The notes: generated by a model not told the origin, from the letters alone. A stretch of 64,000 nt of DNA from Marinobacter nanhaiticus D15-8W (GCF_036511935.1 NZ_AP028878.1:5208001-5272000), one strand, 5' to 3'. Shown: positions 8,540-18,597, numbered from the stretch's first letter. Translations and numbers: made by a program.

Positions 8540-9567
8540 TGGGAGCATTCGAACGCTATCTCAGTGTGTGGGTCGGCCTGGCGATCGTTGCGGGACTGGT
8601 CGCAGGCCACTACTGGCCGGGACTATTCGAAGGTATTGCCCGCCTGGCCTGGGCCCACGTAAATCTGGTGGTTGCGGTGTTCATCTGGGCCATGATCTAC
8701 CCGATGATGGTGCAGGTGGATTTCACCGCCATTCGCAACATCGGCCGTAAACCCCAGGGGCTTATCCTGACGCTGGTCATCAACTGGCTGGTCAAGCCCT
8801 TTACCATGGCAGCCCTGGGGTGGCTGTTCTTCCGCGTGTTCTTCGCCGACCTGGTGGATCCGGCGACAGCGACCGAGTATATCGCCGGCATGATCCTGCT
8901 GGGCGTTGCCCCCTGCACCGCGATGGTTTTCATCTGGAGTCATCTGACCCGGGGTGACGCGGGCTATACGTTGGTCCAGGTGTCAATCAACGACCTGATC
9001 ATGATCTTTGCCTTCGCGCCTATCGCCGCCTTCCTGCTCGGCCTCTCGGATATCACCGTTCCCTGGCAGACACTGCTATTGTCTGTGACGCTCTATGTGG
9101 TACTACCGCTTATTGCCGGCGTTCTGACCCGACGGCACCTCTTGAAGTCCGGGCAACAGAAACTGGAACGCTGGTTGGCCCACAGCAAACCGACCACCAT
9201 TCTCGGCCTCTTGGCGACGGTCGCGTTGCTGTTTGGCTTACAGGCTGATCGTATCCTCGACAACCCGTCGGCCATTGGCCTGATCGCCGTGCCGCTACTG
9301 ATCCAGAGCTACGGCATTTTCTTCGTCGCTTACTTCGCGGCTCGCTGGTTGAAACTGCCCCATAATGTTGCCGCGCCAGCCGGGCTGATTGGCACATCGA
9401 ATTTCTTTGAACTGGCCGTCGCTGTTGCCATCAGCCTGTTCGGGCTTTCGTCCGGCGCAGCGCTGGCCACCGTCGTCGGAGTCCTGGTGGAAGTACCGGT
9501 CATGCTCTCGCTCGTGAGCTTCGCTAACCGGACCAGACATTGGTTCCCCTACCCTCAAACCGCCTGA
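8536..9567 (+). CDS. acr3: Arsenite efflux permease Acr3
   Basis: Exports As(III) produced by the upstream reductase. 343 residues, about ten membrane segments, with the Acr3 family region [19 protein letters not shown] containing the essential cysteine C127. ATG 8536 overlaps the stop of the previous gene by four bases; the longer open frame upstream is only read-through of the fusion gene's other frame. It belongs to the BASS superfamily and is not related to ArsB. Confidence 0.92.
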   Translation: MMGAFERYLSVWVGLAIVAGLVAGHYWPGLFEGIARLAWAHVNLVVAVFIWAMIYPMMVQVDFTAIRNIGRKPQGLILTLVINWLVKPFTMAALGWLFFRVFFADLVDPATATEYIAGMILLGVAPCTAMVFIWSHLTRGDAGYTLVQVSINDLIMIFAFAPIAAFLLGLSDITVPWQTLLLSVTLYVVLPLIAGVLTRRHLLKSGQQKLERWLAHSKPTTILGLLATVALLFGLQADRILDNPSAIGLIAVPLLIQSYGIFFVAYFAARWLKLPHNVAAPAGLIGTSNFFELAVAVAISLFGLSSGAALATVVGVLVEVPVMLSLVSFANRTRHWFPYPQTA

Positions 9568-9593
9568 GCGGCTTGCCACCCGGGAGATACGTC

Positions 9594-10598
9594 ATGAATA
9601 GACTCAACATCGGCATCAACGGCTTCGGCCGCATTGGTCGGCTCGCCCTTCGCGCGGCCTTCGAATCATCGGACATGCAGTTCGTCGCAATAAACGATCC
9701 GGGCGCCGATGCGGCCACGCTCGCCCACCTGCTGAATTTCGACAGTGTTCACGGAACCTGGCAGCACGAAGCTGTGGCCGACGGCGACGCTATTGCGATC
9801 GGCGACCAGCGGATTCGCGTTACCCAGAATAAAACCATTGATGAAACCGACTGGTCCGGCTGCGACCTAGTCATCGAGGCCAGCGGCAAAATGCGCAAGG
9901 TCGAACTACTCAAGGCCTACCTGGATCAGGGGGTCAAGCGGGTGGTAGTCACAGCGCCGGTGAAGGAAGCGGGCGCCCGTAATATCGTGATGGGCGTGAA
10001 CGACGACCAGTTCGATCCGACCACCGACCTCATCGTGACGGCTGCATCCTGTACGACCAACTGCCTGGCACCCGTGGTGAAGGTGATCCACGAAAAGCTG
10101 GGTATCAAGCATGGCTCCCTCACCACCATCCACAGCCTGACCAATAGCCAGATCATCCTCGATGCGCCCCACAAGGATCTGCGTCGGGCGCGGGCCTGTG
10201 GCAGCTCGCTGATTCCTACCAGTACCGGCTCGGCAACCGCCATTATCGAAATCTTTCCGGAGCTCAAGGGTCGGCTGGATGGCCTAGCCGTGCGGGTCCC
10301 GCTCACCAACGCCTCGCTGACCGACTGTGTGTTCGAGGTGGAGCAGGCGACCGATCGCGATACGGTCAACACCCTGTTGCGGGAGGCCGCCGAGGGCGAG
10401 CTCAAGGACATCCTGGGCTACGAGGAACGCCCGTTGGTGTCCATCGATTACCGCACCGATCCACGCTCGGCCATTGTCGATGCCCTATCCACTCGGGTGA
10501 TCAGCGGCACCCAGGTGAAGATCTACGCCTGGTACGACAACGAGTGGGGCTACGCCAACCGTACCGTGGAACTGGCACGCATGGTCGGCTTCGCCTGA
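9594..10598 (+). CDS. gapdh: Arsenic-operon glyceraldehyde-3-phosphate dehydrogenase
   Basis: 334-residue GAPDH with N-terminal NAD motif [10 protein letters not shown] and catalytic SCTTNC (C153). In ars operons this enzyme uses arsenate in place of phosphate to form unstable 1-arseno-3-phosphoglycerate, the substrate of ArsJ (established for the gapdh-arsJ pair). RBS GGGAG at 9581 precedes ATG 9594. It is coupled by TGATG to arsJ and lies 26 bases after acr3, so I read it as the arsenic-dedicated copy. A housekeeping role cannot be excluded. Confidence 0.88.
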   Translation: MNRLNIGINGFGRIGRLALRAAFESSDMQFVAINDPGADAATLAHLLNFDSVHGTWQHEAVADGDAIAIGDQRIRVTQNKTIDETDWSGCDLVIEASGKMRKVELLKAYLDQGVKRVVVTAPVKEAGARNIVMGVNDDQFDPTTDLIVTAASCTTNCLAPVVKVIHEKLGIKHGSLTTIHSLTNSQIILDAPHKDLRRARACGSSLIPTSTGSATAIIEIFPELKGRLDGLAVRVPLTNASLTDCVFEVEQATDRDTVNTLLREAAEGELKDILGYEERPLVSIDYRTDPRSAIVDALSTRVISGTQVKIYAWYDNEWGYANRTVELARMVGFA

Positions 10599-11812
10599 TG
10601 TCGGCGGCGATACGCCAATACCTCGTCATCACCGGCAACTACTGGGCGTTCACGCTGACCGACGGCGCCCTGCGGATGCTGGTGGTACTGCATTTCCACG
10701 AGTTGGGCTACTCGCCGCTGGAAATCGCCCTTCTGTTCATCTTCTACGAGTTCTTCGGGGTGCTGACCAACCTCGTCGGTGGCTACCTGGGCGCGCGCAT
10801 GGGGCTCAACCGCACCATGAACGTCGGTCTTTTCCTGCAGATTGTAGCGCTGGGCATGCTGGCCGTACCGGCTGCCATGCTGACGGTACCCTGGGTGATG
10901 GCCGCCCAGGCGCTGTCCGGTATCGCCAAGGACCTGAACAAGATGTCGGCCAAGAGCGGTATCAAGCTGTTGGTGCCCGATGCCCAACAAGACAAGCTCT
11001 ATAAATGGGTGGCGCTGCTCACGGGTTCGAAGAACACGCTCAAAGGCGTTGGCTTCTTCCTGGGCGGCGCGCTCCTCATGTTCGCCGGATTCAAGGGCGC
11101 TGTGATGTCGATGGCAGTAGCGCTGGGCCTGGTCTGGCTGGCAAGTCTGGTCTTGCTCAAGCAGGAACTGGGTCGCAGCAAGGCCAAGCCCAAGTTCACC
11201 GATATCCTGTCCAAGAGTCGGGCGATCAACGTACTCTCCGCAGCACGACTGTTCCTGTTTGGCGCTCGCGACGTCTGGTTCGTCGTGGCGTTGCCGGTAT
11301 ACCTTCACACCGTGTTTGGCTGGGACTTCTGGCGGGTGGGCGGTTTCCTGGCCTTGTGGGTTATTGGCTACGGTTTCATACAGACCTTCGCGCCCCGAAT
11401 CACCGGACGCGATCCGTCGGTGCCGCCCGGGCGCGCCGCAGCAGCAGGCTGGGTGGCGTTGCTGGCCGTGGTGCCGGCACTGATCGCTATTGGCCTTGAG
11501 CTGGATGTTGCTCCGCAGCCGGTACTGATCATCGGCCTGGTGATCTTTGGCGTACTCTTCGCTGTCAACTCTTCCCTACACAGCTTCCTGATCGTCAGCT
11601 TTGCCCGGGGCGACGGGGTGTCGCTGGATGTGGGCTTCTACTATATGTCCAACGCGGCTGGACGCCTGCTGGGCACGGTATTGTCCGGCTGGGTTTTCCA
11701 GGCTTATGGGCTAACGGCCTGCCTTTGGGTGTCGACGGCATTCGTGGTACTCGCGGCGATCCTGACCCGGGCATTGCCGGAGCAACGATCAGTCGCCGTA
11801 CCCGCCGGGTGA
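10598..11812 (+). CDS. arsJ: ArsJ organoarsenical efflux permease
   Basis: MFS-type permease of 404 residues expected to export 1-arseno-3-phosphoglycerate made by the adjacent GAPDH. About eleven hydrophobic segments; the N-terminal part YWAFTLTDGALRMLVVLHF is typical of ArsJ. ATG 10598 lies inside the gapdh stop codon (TGATG). It is the last gene of the arsenic operon and converges on the patatin gene after 24 bases. I see no T-tailed terminator in the gap. Confidence 0.9.
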   Translation: MSAAIRQYLVITGNYWAFTLTDGALRMLVVLHFHELGYSPLEIALLFIFYEFFGVLTNLVGGYLGARMGLNRTMNVGLFLQIVALGMLAVPAAMLTVPWVMAAQALSGIAKDLNKMSAKSGIKLLVPDAQQDKLYKWVALLTGSKNTLKGVGFFLGGALLMFAGFKGAVMSMAVALGLVWLASLVLLKQELGRSKAKPKFTDILSKSRAINVLSAARLFLFGARDVWFVVALPVYLHTVFGWDFWRVGGFLALWVIGYGFIQTFAPRITGRDPSVPPGRAAAAGWVALLAVVPALIAIGLELDVAPQPVLIIGLVIFGVLFAVNSSLHSFLIVSFARGDGVSLDVGFYYMSNAAGRLLGTVLSGWVFQAYGLTACLWVSTAFVVLAAILTRALPEQRSVAVPAG

Positions 11813-11836
11813 CTGTTGTTTGAAACGGTCTAGGGC

Positions 11837-12916
11837 TTACAACGGCTGGACGATGTCCGCAATCCGGCCGTTTTCCACCAGTTCGAGGAATGTGTCGCCC
11901 AGGCGATCGCTTTCCGCCACTGCCTGACGCCAGGCCGCTTCCCGGCCCTCGTCATTGCCGATATAGCGCTCGAAATCCTTTCGATCCGGCAGTTTCCGGT
12001 CCGGCAACTTCGCCAGGTATTCCCGCGACGGCGCGATCAGTACCACATCCTGCATGCGGGTGGCATCGCCACGGCGCCAAGGCAGGGTTTTGTCGAACCA
12101 GCCGGGAATCACGCGGTCGGTAAAGTGGGGATAGAGCACCACGCCTGGCTGCTCGTAAGGCAAGTCCAGGTGGTAGTCGAGCAGGCCTCCATCACGGTAG
12201 AGACCTTCCGGTGCGCCGGCGATACTCTTCACACCCGACATGACCATGGGAATAGACGCAGAGGCAAGCAGTGCCGCCATCAGGTTGTCGCGACTGAGCG
12301 GCACCTGGTGACTGCGGAAGTCAATCAGGTCGCCCAGGGGCGTCTTGTCCCGCGGGTCGTGCAGGATGCCCCGCTCCAGGAATCGCCCCAAGTGGCGGCG
12401 GCTCACCATATTGGCGCTGATCGCCGTCATCAGGCCCAATGCCAGCCGGCCCCGGGTATCGTGCTGCAACAGGCCGAGGCTGCGCACCACCATGATGCTG
12501 AGGCGGTAGTGGGGATGGCTCAGGATCGCTTCCTCGCGGCCGCCGAGCAGCTCCTCCAGGAACACCACGCTGCGTCGGGTGACTTCTGCCATGCTGACGC
12601 CCTTGGGAAAACGCTGACTCGTGTAGAGTTCTGCAAGGCGCGTCAACTGTTCGCGCGGGTCACCGGATGCAATGGCAGCAAAGCGCCAGCTGCCGATGGA
12701 GGCGCCAATCAACGAACGCACCTGGGGGCTAGCGGGGAGCCAGTCACCAAAGATCGCCTTATCGAGGCCGCTGATACCCAATGCTTTCGGCCCACCTGCC
12801 GCACCGGGAATGACGTGCACATCTTCAGCGTTAAGGCCTTCCGAACGGATACGGTCATAGGCGCGGCGTCCAGCCCGGATGGTGAGCACCGAAGCCTGCG
12901 GCGAGGATGAAGACAT
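11837..12916 (-). CDS. Patatin-like phospholipase
   Basis: 359-residue lipid acyl hydrolase. It shows the oxyanion loop GAAGGPKALG (38-47), nucleophile S73 in GASIGS and the second catalytic residue Asp in RDGG near residue 240, the Ser-Asp dyad of patatins. No signal peptide is visible, so it should be cytoplasmic. It is divergent from a TetR regulator across 124 bases, which makes that regulator a candidate controller. The substrate is unknown. Confidence 0.85.
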   Translation of the reverse strand: MSSSSPQASVLTIRAGRRAYDRIRSEGLNAEDVHVIPGAAGGPKALGISGLDKAIFGDWLPASPQVRSLIGASIGSWRFAAIASGDPREQLTRLAELYTSQRFPKGVSMAEVTRRSVVFLEELLGGREEAILSHPHYRLSIMVVRSLGLLQHDTRGRLALGLMTAISANMVSRRHLGRFLERGILHDPRDKTPLGDLIDFRSHQVPLSRDNLMAALLASASIPMVMSGVKSIAGAPEGLYRDGGLLDYHLDLPYEQPGVVLYPHFTDRVIPGWFDKTLPWRRGDATRMQDVVLIAPSREYLAKLPDRKLPDRKDFERYIGNDEGREAAWRQAVAESDRLGDTFLELVENGRIADIVQPL

Positions 12917-13040
12917 GGCGTGTTCCTATACGGCGGCGAGCGTAGAGCGGGAGTCTAACCAAGATCGCCCCGGCCGGCCAGGGACTGATCTGGTGCAGCC
13001 GCTGGGTTATACTGCCCCGATATTTTTCCGAGCACCGATC

Positions 13041-13679
13041 ATGGCCCGCGCGACCCACGGCGAAGCGACCCGACAGAATATTATCCTCACGGCGCTGGAA
13101 CTCTACGCCGAACACGGCCTGGACGGCGTCTCCCTACGCACCATCAGCGCCGAATCCGGCACCCGTAATTCCGCTGCCGCCCACTACCATTTCGGCAGCC
13201 GGTTGGGTGTGCTGGAAGCCGTGGTCACCTTTATCACCGACTTTACCCGGCCCCAGTTCGAAAGCGGTTTCCAGTCGTTGGAAGCGGATCCGGCGCCCTC
13301 GTTACGAGATGTGGTCAAGGCGATGACGACCCCCTACCTGTCCCTGACCCTGTCGCCGGATTGGGGCCCCGCTGCCCTGCGCTTCATGGCCCACCTCCAC
13401 GCAGACAACACGCCGGACGTCGTGCAACTGATGAATGCCCACTTCCGTCCGGATGTCGAACGTATCGAGACCCAACTGCACCGCGTGTTACCGCACATCC
13501 CGAGAGACGTGTTGCGCGTCCGTTTGGCCTTCACCTTCGTCAGCCTGATACACGGAGCGGCGGAGATCGACATGCTCTCGAACACGCCGTTCGGCGATAT
13601 CCGCCCCGACGACCGCACCCTGTTCACCTATTTCGTCGACTTCGTGGAAGGCGGCCTGGCGTTCTCACCTCCCGCTTGA
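13041..13679 (+). CDS. TetR family transcriptional regulator
   Basis: 212 residues. The N-terminal helix-turn-helix (GVSLRTISAESGTRNSAAAHYHFG, about residues 29-52, with the YHFG ending usual in TetR proteins) is followed by a helical ligand domain. ATG 13041 is chosen because it starts at the typical ATRQNIILTALELY helix; upstream in-frame codons read through the intergenic region. It probably regulates itself and the divergent patatin gene. The ligand is unknown. Confidence 0.82.
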   Translation: MARATHGEATRQNIILTALELYAEHGLDGVSLRTISAESGTRNSAAAHYHFGSRLGVLEAVVTFITDFTRPQFESGFQSLEADPAPSLRDVVKAMTTPYLSLTLSPDWGPAALRFMAHLHADNTPDVVQLMNAHFRPDVERIETQLHRVLPHIPRDVLRVRLAFTFVSLIHGAAEIDMLSNTPFGDIRPDDRTLFTYFVDFVEGGLAFSPPA

Positions 13680-13796
13680 ACATCAACAAGACCCTCGCCC
13701 AAAGCCCGCTTTCATAAAACGGGACCTCTGCTAGACTTTTTGCCAACCGGTCGGGCAAGGCAGCGCGACCATGTTTTACACCTGCAGGAGCGCGGA

Positions 13797-14879
13797 GTGA
13801 CCAAGCGGCTTTCCCTGACGTCGACTTCAACCAACCCTACCGAAACGGCACTCGGATACCGGCGACAAATTGTCTACTACATCCATTTCTGGTCGCTCGC
13901 GGCAGTAGCGCCTCTGGTCCTCGTGCAATGGCACCAGGGCAACTCGCTACTCAGCGCGTTGTTGGGCCTGTTCTGTGTCAACCTTATCGCTGTGGTCCTG
14001 GTGCTTCGTTTCCGTGATCGCTACCTTTTCAAGGGGCGCCTCTTCGCACTGTTCGCGATCGCCAGCACCCTCTACTCAACCCATATCAACGGCCATATCG
14101 GCCTGTTCTGGGGGTATCCGGCGATTGCCGGCATGTTTTTCCTACTGGTATTGCGGGAAGCTTTGGTACTCAACGCCCTGTTTATCATGACCCTATCCGT
14201 CGTCGCCTACCTTCGCTTCCCCGAACCCGAGTTCTGGCGGATCAGCTTCTCGCTGGGCATGACGGGTGTCGTCGTCGCGGTTTTCGCCTGGCTGGTCGGC
14301 CGGATGCAGGGCGAGTTAACGTCACTGGCGACGAGCGATCCGCTGACCGGGTGTCTCAACCGCTCACAGATGGCCGATATCCTGAATACCCAGATCCAGA
14401 TGCGTGAACGCTATGAGCGGGTCGCCAGCCTTGTCCTGGTGGATCTGGATCACTTCAAGACGATCAACGACCGCTGGGGCCATGCGGCGGGTGATAGGGT
14501 GCTGCGCGAGGCGGCCAAGCGTCTGCAACAACGCCTGAGGGATGTGGATCACTTGTTCCGCATCGGGGGCGAAGAGTTTATGGTCGTCCTGCCGGAAACC
14601 CGACAAAAATCGGCCGAGGAACTGGCCCGCCAACTGCTGACCGCGCTTAGCCTTGCGCCGTTCCACAACGAAATCCACGTCACCGCCAGCGCAGGCATTA
14701 CCGAACTGATCAAAGGGGAAACCTGGTCGACCTGGCTCAACCGGGCAGACCAGGCGCTCTACACCGCCAAGGAAGACGGCCGCAACCGGGTCGTCAGCCT
14801 GCGTGGTTCGGATCACTCATCCCTGGCAGGAGACGAGTTACGGCCGGGTGCAGCCGGTACGCCGCCGGTGGCGACCTAA
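13797..14879 (+). CDS. Membrane-bound diguanylate cyclase
   Basis: Makes cyclic-di-GMP. GTG 13797 is chosen because GGAG lies six bases upstream (13787-13790). The 360-residue product has about six membrane segments (residues 25-185) followed by a GGDEF domain with intact active site GGEEF (257-261) and an inhibitory I-site RDVD five residues before it, so it should be active and feedback-inhibited. The signal seen by the membrane part is unknown. It follows the TetR gene after 117 bases. Confidence 0.88.
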   Translation: MTKRLSLTSTSTNPTETALGYRRQIVYYIHFWSLAAVAPLVLVQWHQGNSLLSALLGLFCVNLIAVVLVLRFRDRYLFKGRLFALFAIASTLYSTHINGHIGLFWGYPAIAGMFFLLVLREALVLNALFIMTLSVVAYLRFPEPEFWRISFSLGMTGVVVAVFAWLVGRMQGELTSLATSDPLTGCLNRSQMADILNTQIQMRERYERVASLVLVDLDHFKTINDRWGHAAGDRVLREAAKRLQQRLRDVDHLFRIGGEEFMVVLPETRQKSAEELARQLLTALSLAPFHNEIHVTASAGITELIKGETWSTWLNRADQALYTAKEDGRNRVVSLRGSDHSSLAGDELRPGAAGTPPVAT

Positions 14880-14892
14880 TTAGGGACTCCCC

Positions 14893-15861
14893 TCAAACCC
14901 GTTCCCAGAAGGACCTGAGCGCAGAGGTCACCTTCATGGGTGCCTCGAAATGCGGATAGTGTCCAACGCCTTCGAGAGCGACCACATCCGGTTGCCGGAT
15001 GACCTGACGATAGCGGTCAGCCATGGCAATACCGGAAACCGGATCGGCGGTACCGGAAATCAGTCGCATGGGCTGCGGGGCATCCACCAGTGCACTCACC
15101 CAGCGATTGCGGTGGCAACGCCGTTCGTCCATGTAGTGAATCAGTTGGTGCAGAATGCCACGGCCGTTGTTGTACACCAGCAACTGCCAGAAATCGTCCA
15201 GCTCCTCCGCTGTCGGCTTGCTGTTTGGCCCGAAGATCTTGGAGAAGTTGTAGTCAAAGACCCGGCGCGTCAGACCGCGGCTGACCAACCCACCCAGCGG
15301 GCCGACCAGCAGCTTCTGGATCAGTATGGGCTGGTGCACCTCGGGGAAAAGCGCGCCGTTGAGGAAACAGACGCTTGCGATCTCGAACGGTAGGGCTCCT
15401 TCCTGCTCCCGTGCCAGGAGTTCCTGCGCCACGCTACAGCCATAATCATGGGCCAGAAGGTGAATACGTTCGGCGCCCAACGCCTCCAGCCAGCCCTGCT
15501 GCAGGTCCGCCTGGTCGATAATGCTGTAGCTGTAGTCCACCGGCTTGTCCGAAAAACCGAACCCCAGCATATCCGCCACCAGCACCCGGTGATCCTGGAT
15601 CAGCAGGCGCCAGAGACGATTCCAGTCCCAGGAAGCCGTGGGGAACCCGTGCAATAGGAGTAGCGCTTCGCCCTTGCCTTCCATGCGACTGAAGATGGCG
15701 TGTTCGCCATAGGAGAACCATTTGCCGCCCTGCTGCCAACGATCTACCGGAATTCCCGATACGCCGTCTTTCATGGGAACATCGAGTGAGACCACGCGTT
15801 CCATAGCCTGTGTCCGTCGTCGTGCCTGTCTGATGACTTTTGTTTGGGGAACCTCTGACAA
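14893..15861 (-). CDS. Alpha/beta hydrolase, MEST-like with Asp nucleophile
   Basis: 322-residue alpha/beta hydrolase. The nucleophile elbow reads LLAHDYGCS, giving D139 as nucleophile in place of Ser, as in epoxide hydrolases and haloalkane dehalogenases, and the catalytic His lies in GHYPHFE near the C terminus. The oxyanion region is HGFPTASWDW. HDYG resembles the MEST/PEG1 branch. An alternative start at the internal Met20 (position 15804) removes a very basic leader. The substrate is unknown. Confidence 0.78.
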   Translation of the reverse strand: MSEVPQTKVIRQARRRTQAMERVVSLDVPMKDGVSGIPVDRWQQGGKWFSYGEHAIFSRMEGKGEALLLLHGFPTASWDWNRLWRLLIQDHRVLVADMLGFGFSDKPVDYSYSIIDQADLQQGWLEALGAERIHLLAHDYGCSVAQELLAREQEGALPFEIASVCFLNGALFPEVHQPILIQKLLVGPLGGLVSRGLTRRVFDYNFSKIFGPNSKPTAEELDDFWQLLVYNNGRGILHQLIHYMDERRCHRNRWVSALVDAPQPMRLISGTADPVSGIAMADRYRQVIRQPDVVALEGVGHYPHFEAPMKVTSALRSFWERV

Positions 15862-16174
15862 CGGCCTGTTTGGCGACCGCGCCGGAAAACTGTAAAGGAA
15901 AGTTTACACCCTCAGAACCGCAGCAACTGTGATCCCTGCGCAACAGCAGGCGCGTCAGCGATCACACTCACGACAAGGGCTGGCCCCCGCGGTTCCCAGC
16001 GCGCCGAGCATGGCCGGTTAATTTTTGTACGTCCTCAAACCCGATGGTACAGATACTGCATTGGTACCCGTGTAGTCAGGGTTTGATCCTTTTTTGTCAC
16101 CTGGACAGCAGTGTCACCATGACAACCTAGTTACAGGGACCGCTTTCTACGCGTCAAGCGTGCGAGGTTACATC
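15862..16174. other. Intergenic region with long-range inverted repeat and T-run
   Basis: No gene is supported in these 313 bases. TCAAACCC (16035-16042) and GGGTTTGA (16079-16086) form an 8-base stem over a 36-base loop, followed by TCCTTTTTT. This could be a terminator or the 3' end of a small RNA upstream of the 64-residue gene. An internal GGTACC palindrome lies in the loop. Confidence 0.35.
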
Positions 16175-16369
16175 ATGCGCATTATCGAACCGTCTCAGCA
16201 GGACACCCAGGAAAATAGCCGCCTGGATCGACTGTATCGACTGAAACAGCAGCAACTGCAACGCGCCTCCGACAAGCGCAAGGACAGCCTCCTTTGCCGG
16301 GTGCTGGCCGCCGAGGCCGATGCCATCAGTAGCGCCATTCACCAGGCGATGCCGGAAAAACGTCGCTGA
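16175..16369 (+). CDS. Small basic hypothetical protein
   Basis: 64 residues, helical and rich in Arg, Lys, Gln and Glu, no membrane segment, one Cys. ATG 16175 has GAGG nine bases upstream (16163-16166). I do not recognise a family. The pattern RLDRLYRLKQQQLQRASDKR suggests a coiled helix. It stands alone between the MEST-like gene and folE. Confidence 0.5.
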   Translation: MRIIEPSQQDTQENSRLDRLYRLKQQQLQRASDKRKDSLLCRVLAAEADAISSAIHQAMPEKRR

Positions 16370-16600
16370 CCACGCCCCACTGCTGAAGCCGGCAGGCCAA
16401 CGGGGTTTGCCGGTCGCCTTCCCGCCACTGACCAGATTTGGGCTTTGGGTCGAAAATAGCTTAGTCTTTTTTAATAGCCGACGCCTATGTGTGGCCCGCT
16501 GTGTATTCATCCGCCGCAGCGGCGGCGACGTACCTGTATCGATGGACGAACCCGGCCACCCGATTCAGGCAGTCTGACAGCAGCTCAAGAGAACCGGTGA

Positions 16601-17167
16601 ATGACGGACAAGACGGACACCATCGCGCAAAGTTTCAAGACCATCATGCAGGCCTTGGGTGAAGACACCCGCCGAGAAGGTCTGCTCGACACTCCCCGAC
16701 GGGCCGCAAAGGCCATGCAGTTCCTGACCCAGGGCTATGCCCAGGATCTGGAAAGCGTCGTCAATAATGCCACCTTCGAATCGGATATGGACGAGATGGT
16801 GGTGGTGCAGGATATCGAACTCTACAGTCTCTGCGAGCATCACCTGCTGCCCTTCATCGGCAAGTGCCATATCGCCTACATCCCCCAGGGCCGGGTATTG
16901 GGGCTGTCCAAGCTGGCACGCATCGTGGACATGTACGCGCGGCGCTTCCAAATCCAGGAAAACCTGACCCGCCAGATTGCCGAAGCGGTGGAAAACGTCA
17001 CCGGCGCCGAAGGCGTGGGCGTGGTCATTGAGGCCCAGCACATGTGTATGATGATGCGCGGTGTCGAAAAACAGAACTCCCTCATGAAGACCTCGGTGAT
17101 GCTCGGCAGCTTCCGCAAATCCCAGGCCACCCGCAACGAGTTCCTGACCCTTATCAGCCGTCGCTGA
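16601..17167 (+). CDS. folE: GTP cyclohydrolase I
   Basis: Converts GTP to dihydroneopterin triphosphate, the first step of folate and pterin synthesis. 188 residues. The zinc ligands C78, H81 and C149 have the same spacing (71 residues between the two Cys) as E. coli FolE, and the segment [10 protein letters not shown] is typical. folX follows after 31 bases and acts on the FolE product, so this copy may feed a pterin pathway such as the monapterin route. Confidence 0.93.
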   Translation: MTDKTDTIAQSFKTIMQALGEDTRREGLLDTPRRAAKAMQFLTQGYAQDLESVVNNATFESDMDEMVVVQDIELYSLCEHHLLPFIGKCHIAYIPQGRVLGLSKLARIVDMYARRFQIQENLTRQIAEAVENVTGAEGVGVVIEAQHMCMMMRGVEKQNSLMKTSVMLGSFRKSQATRNEFLTLISRR

Positions 17168-17198
17168 CCACTACCGCATTGATTCCCGAGGATTAACC

Positions 17199-17582
17199 AT
17201 GACCCCATCGACAGTCGATCACCAGGCTACCGTCCGTATCAAGGATCTACTGCTGCGCGCCTACATCGGCATCAAGGAAGAAGAGATCAACAACCAGCAG
17301 GATGTACTGATCAACGTCAAGCTGCGCTACGATGCCACCGCCGCGGTCAACAACAACGAGATCGAATCTGCCCTCAACTATCGCACGATCACCAAACAGA
17401 TCATTCACCATGTGGATGGCAATCGCTTCGCCTTGCTCGAACGGCTCACCCACGAAGTGTTGATGATCGTCATGGATCACGCTGCCGTGCAGTGGGCCCA
17501 GGTAGAAATCGACAAGCCTCACGCGCTACGCTATGCCGAATCCGTCTCGGTGACCCTTCAAGCCCACCGGGAAGCCGCCTGA
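17199..17582 (+). CDS. folX: Dihydroneopterin triphosphate 2'-epimerase
   Basis: 127 residues. It matches the FolX pattern well: [33 protein letters not shown] and [15 protein letters not shown], with the FolB/FolX tunnel fold. FolX epimerises the FolE product towards monapterin. The FolX reading is preferred over the dihydroneopterin aldolase FolB because of these motifs and the folE neighbour. AGGA precedes the ATG. Confidence 0.88.
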   Translation: MTPSTVDHQATVRIKDLLLRAYIGIKEEEINNQQDVLINVKLRYDATAAVNNNEIESALNYRTITKQIIHHVDGNRFALLERLTHEVLMIVMDHAAVQWAQVEIDKPHALRYAESVSVTLQAHREAA

Positions 17583-17618
17583 AGACTCCGCCCCACGCAC
17601 AGACCCTGGAGACCACCC

Positions 17619-18050
17619 ATGCCCGAAAGCCGTCCGGACCAATTGCGCCAGATCCTTGAATCGGTTCGTACCATTGCCCTGGTGGGCGCCAGCGAAAAAC
17701 CGCACCGTGACAGCCATAGTGTCATGGCCTTCCTGCAGGGCAGGGGCTATCGGGTCATCCCCGTCAATCCGCGACTGGCGGGCGGCCAACTGTTAGGCGA
17801 GACGGTCTACCCCAACATTACCAGTATCCCCGATGCTATCGACATGGCGGACCTGTTCCTAGCAAGCCGTCGGGTCGGCCCGATCGTGGACGAAGCCATC
17901 CGCAAGGGTGTGGGTGTGGTCTGGATGCAAATCGGCGTCATTGATGAAGAAGCCGCCCAACGGGCAGAAGACGCCGGACTCAAGGTTGTTATGGACCGCT
18001 GCCCGAAACAGGAGATCCCCCGCCTGGGCGTCCCTTTGGCTACAGCCTGA
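17619..18050 (+). CDS. CoA-binding protein, YccU type
   Basis: 143-residue single-domain Rossmann-like CoA-binding protein. Characteristic patterns are IALVGASEKPHRDSH near the N terminus, VIPVNPRLAGG and GVVWMQIGV. It lies 36 bases after folX in the same direction and may be co-transcribed, without an evident pathway link. The physiological role of this family is not established. Confidence 0.82.
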   Translation: MPESRPDQLRQILESVRTIALVGASEKPHRDSHSVMAFLQGRGYRVIPVNPRLAGGQLLGETVYPNITSIPDAIDMADLFLASRRVGPIVDEAIRKGVGVVWMQIGVIDEEAAQRAEDAGLKVVMDRCPKQEIPRLGVPLATA

Positions 18051-18373
18051 TGCGGCTTCTCTCGCCCGCTTGCGGCCTGCTGCACCTGCCCTAAAAGGTC
18101 AGATTGTTACCTGGCTTGCCACGCCTCGCCATTTCCAGGGAAGGCGCGAGGCATAACGTCACCTTTCTTTACGTTTTGCTCGCCGGCTCGCTGAAGCCCT
18201 GTATGAAGTTGTTGACTCAACCTGGCCCGGCATTTCCGGTTTTCATCAAACGGACTCATTCTTGCGAGAGATTCGAAGGGTAGTTTTAGGCCCCAGCCCA
18301 ATGAACCGCGATCCAACTCCGCCGGCCACCGATCAGCACGATCGAACCGGCGCGCCACAATCGGAGGTGCAGC

Positions 18374-18466
18374 ATGGTCGATCAGCTGGTCTCATTTGCA
18401 AAAATTACAGCGGTTACCGGTATCTTCGTGGTCGCATCAGCCTACGTGGGCGGCGTAGGCATGTAG
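18374..18466 (+). CDS. 30-residue membrane microprotein
   Basis: A 30-codon open frame with a strong ribosome binding site, GGAGG at 18363-18367 six bases before ATG 18374. The peptide starts MVDQLVSFAKITAV, continues as one hydrophobic segment and ends GGVGM. A perfect 13-base-pair terminator begins 11 bases after its stop. A good SD, membrane-like composition and a dedicated terminator argue for a real gene. I know no family. The rest of the 18051-18597 gap holds no other supported gene. Confidence 0.55.
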   Translation: MVDQLVSFAKITAVTGIFVVASAYVGGVGM

Positions 18467-18477
18467 GAACGTTTGCA

Positions 18478-18524
18478 CAGCCCCGCCCCGGACATGTTAG
18501 CGAGTCGGGGCGGGGCTGTTTAAA
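18478..18524 (+). terminator. Rho-independent terminator
   Basis: CAGCCCCGCCCCG (18478-18490) pairs perfectly with CGGGGCGGGGCTG (18506-18518) over a 15-base loop, followed by TTTAAAATTT. The strongest intrinsic terminator in the window; it ends the microprotein transcript. Confidence 0.85.
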
Positions 18525-18597
18525 ATTTCGTCAAACGCCACCCTGCCGTAGCCTTCCCGTGCCATAATCCGTGTTACTCCCATAAGACTTGTCGCCT

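Noticed and set aside
16381..16600. Possible riboswitch or sRNA before folE
   Set aside because: No conserved riboswitch core and only weak hairpins and promoter-like boxes were visible.
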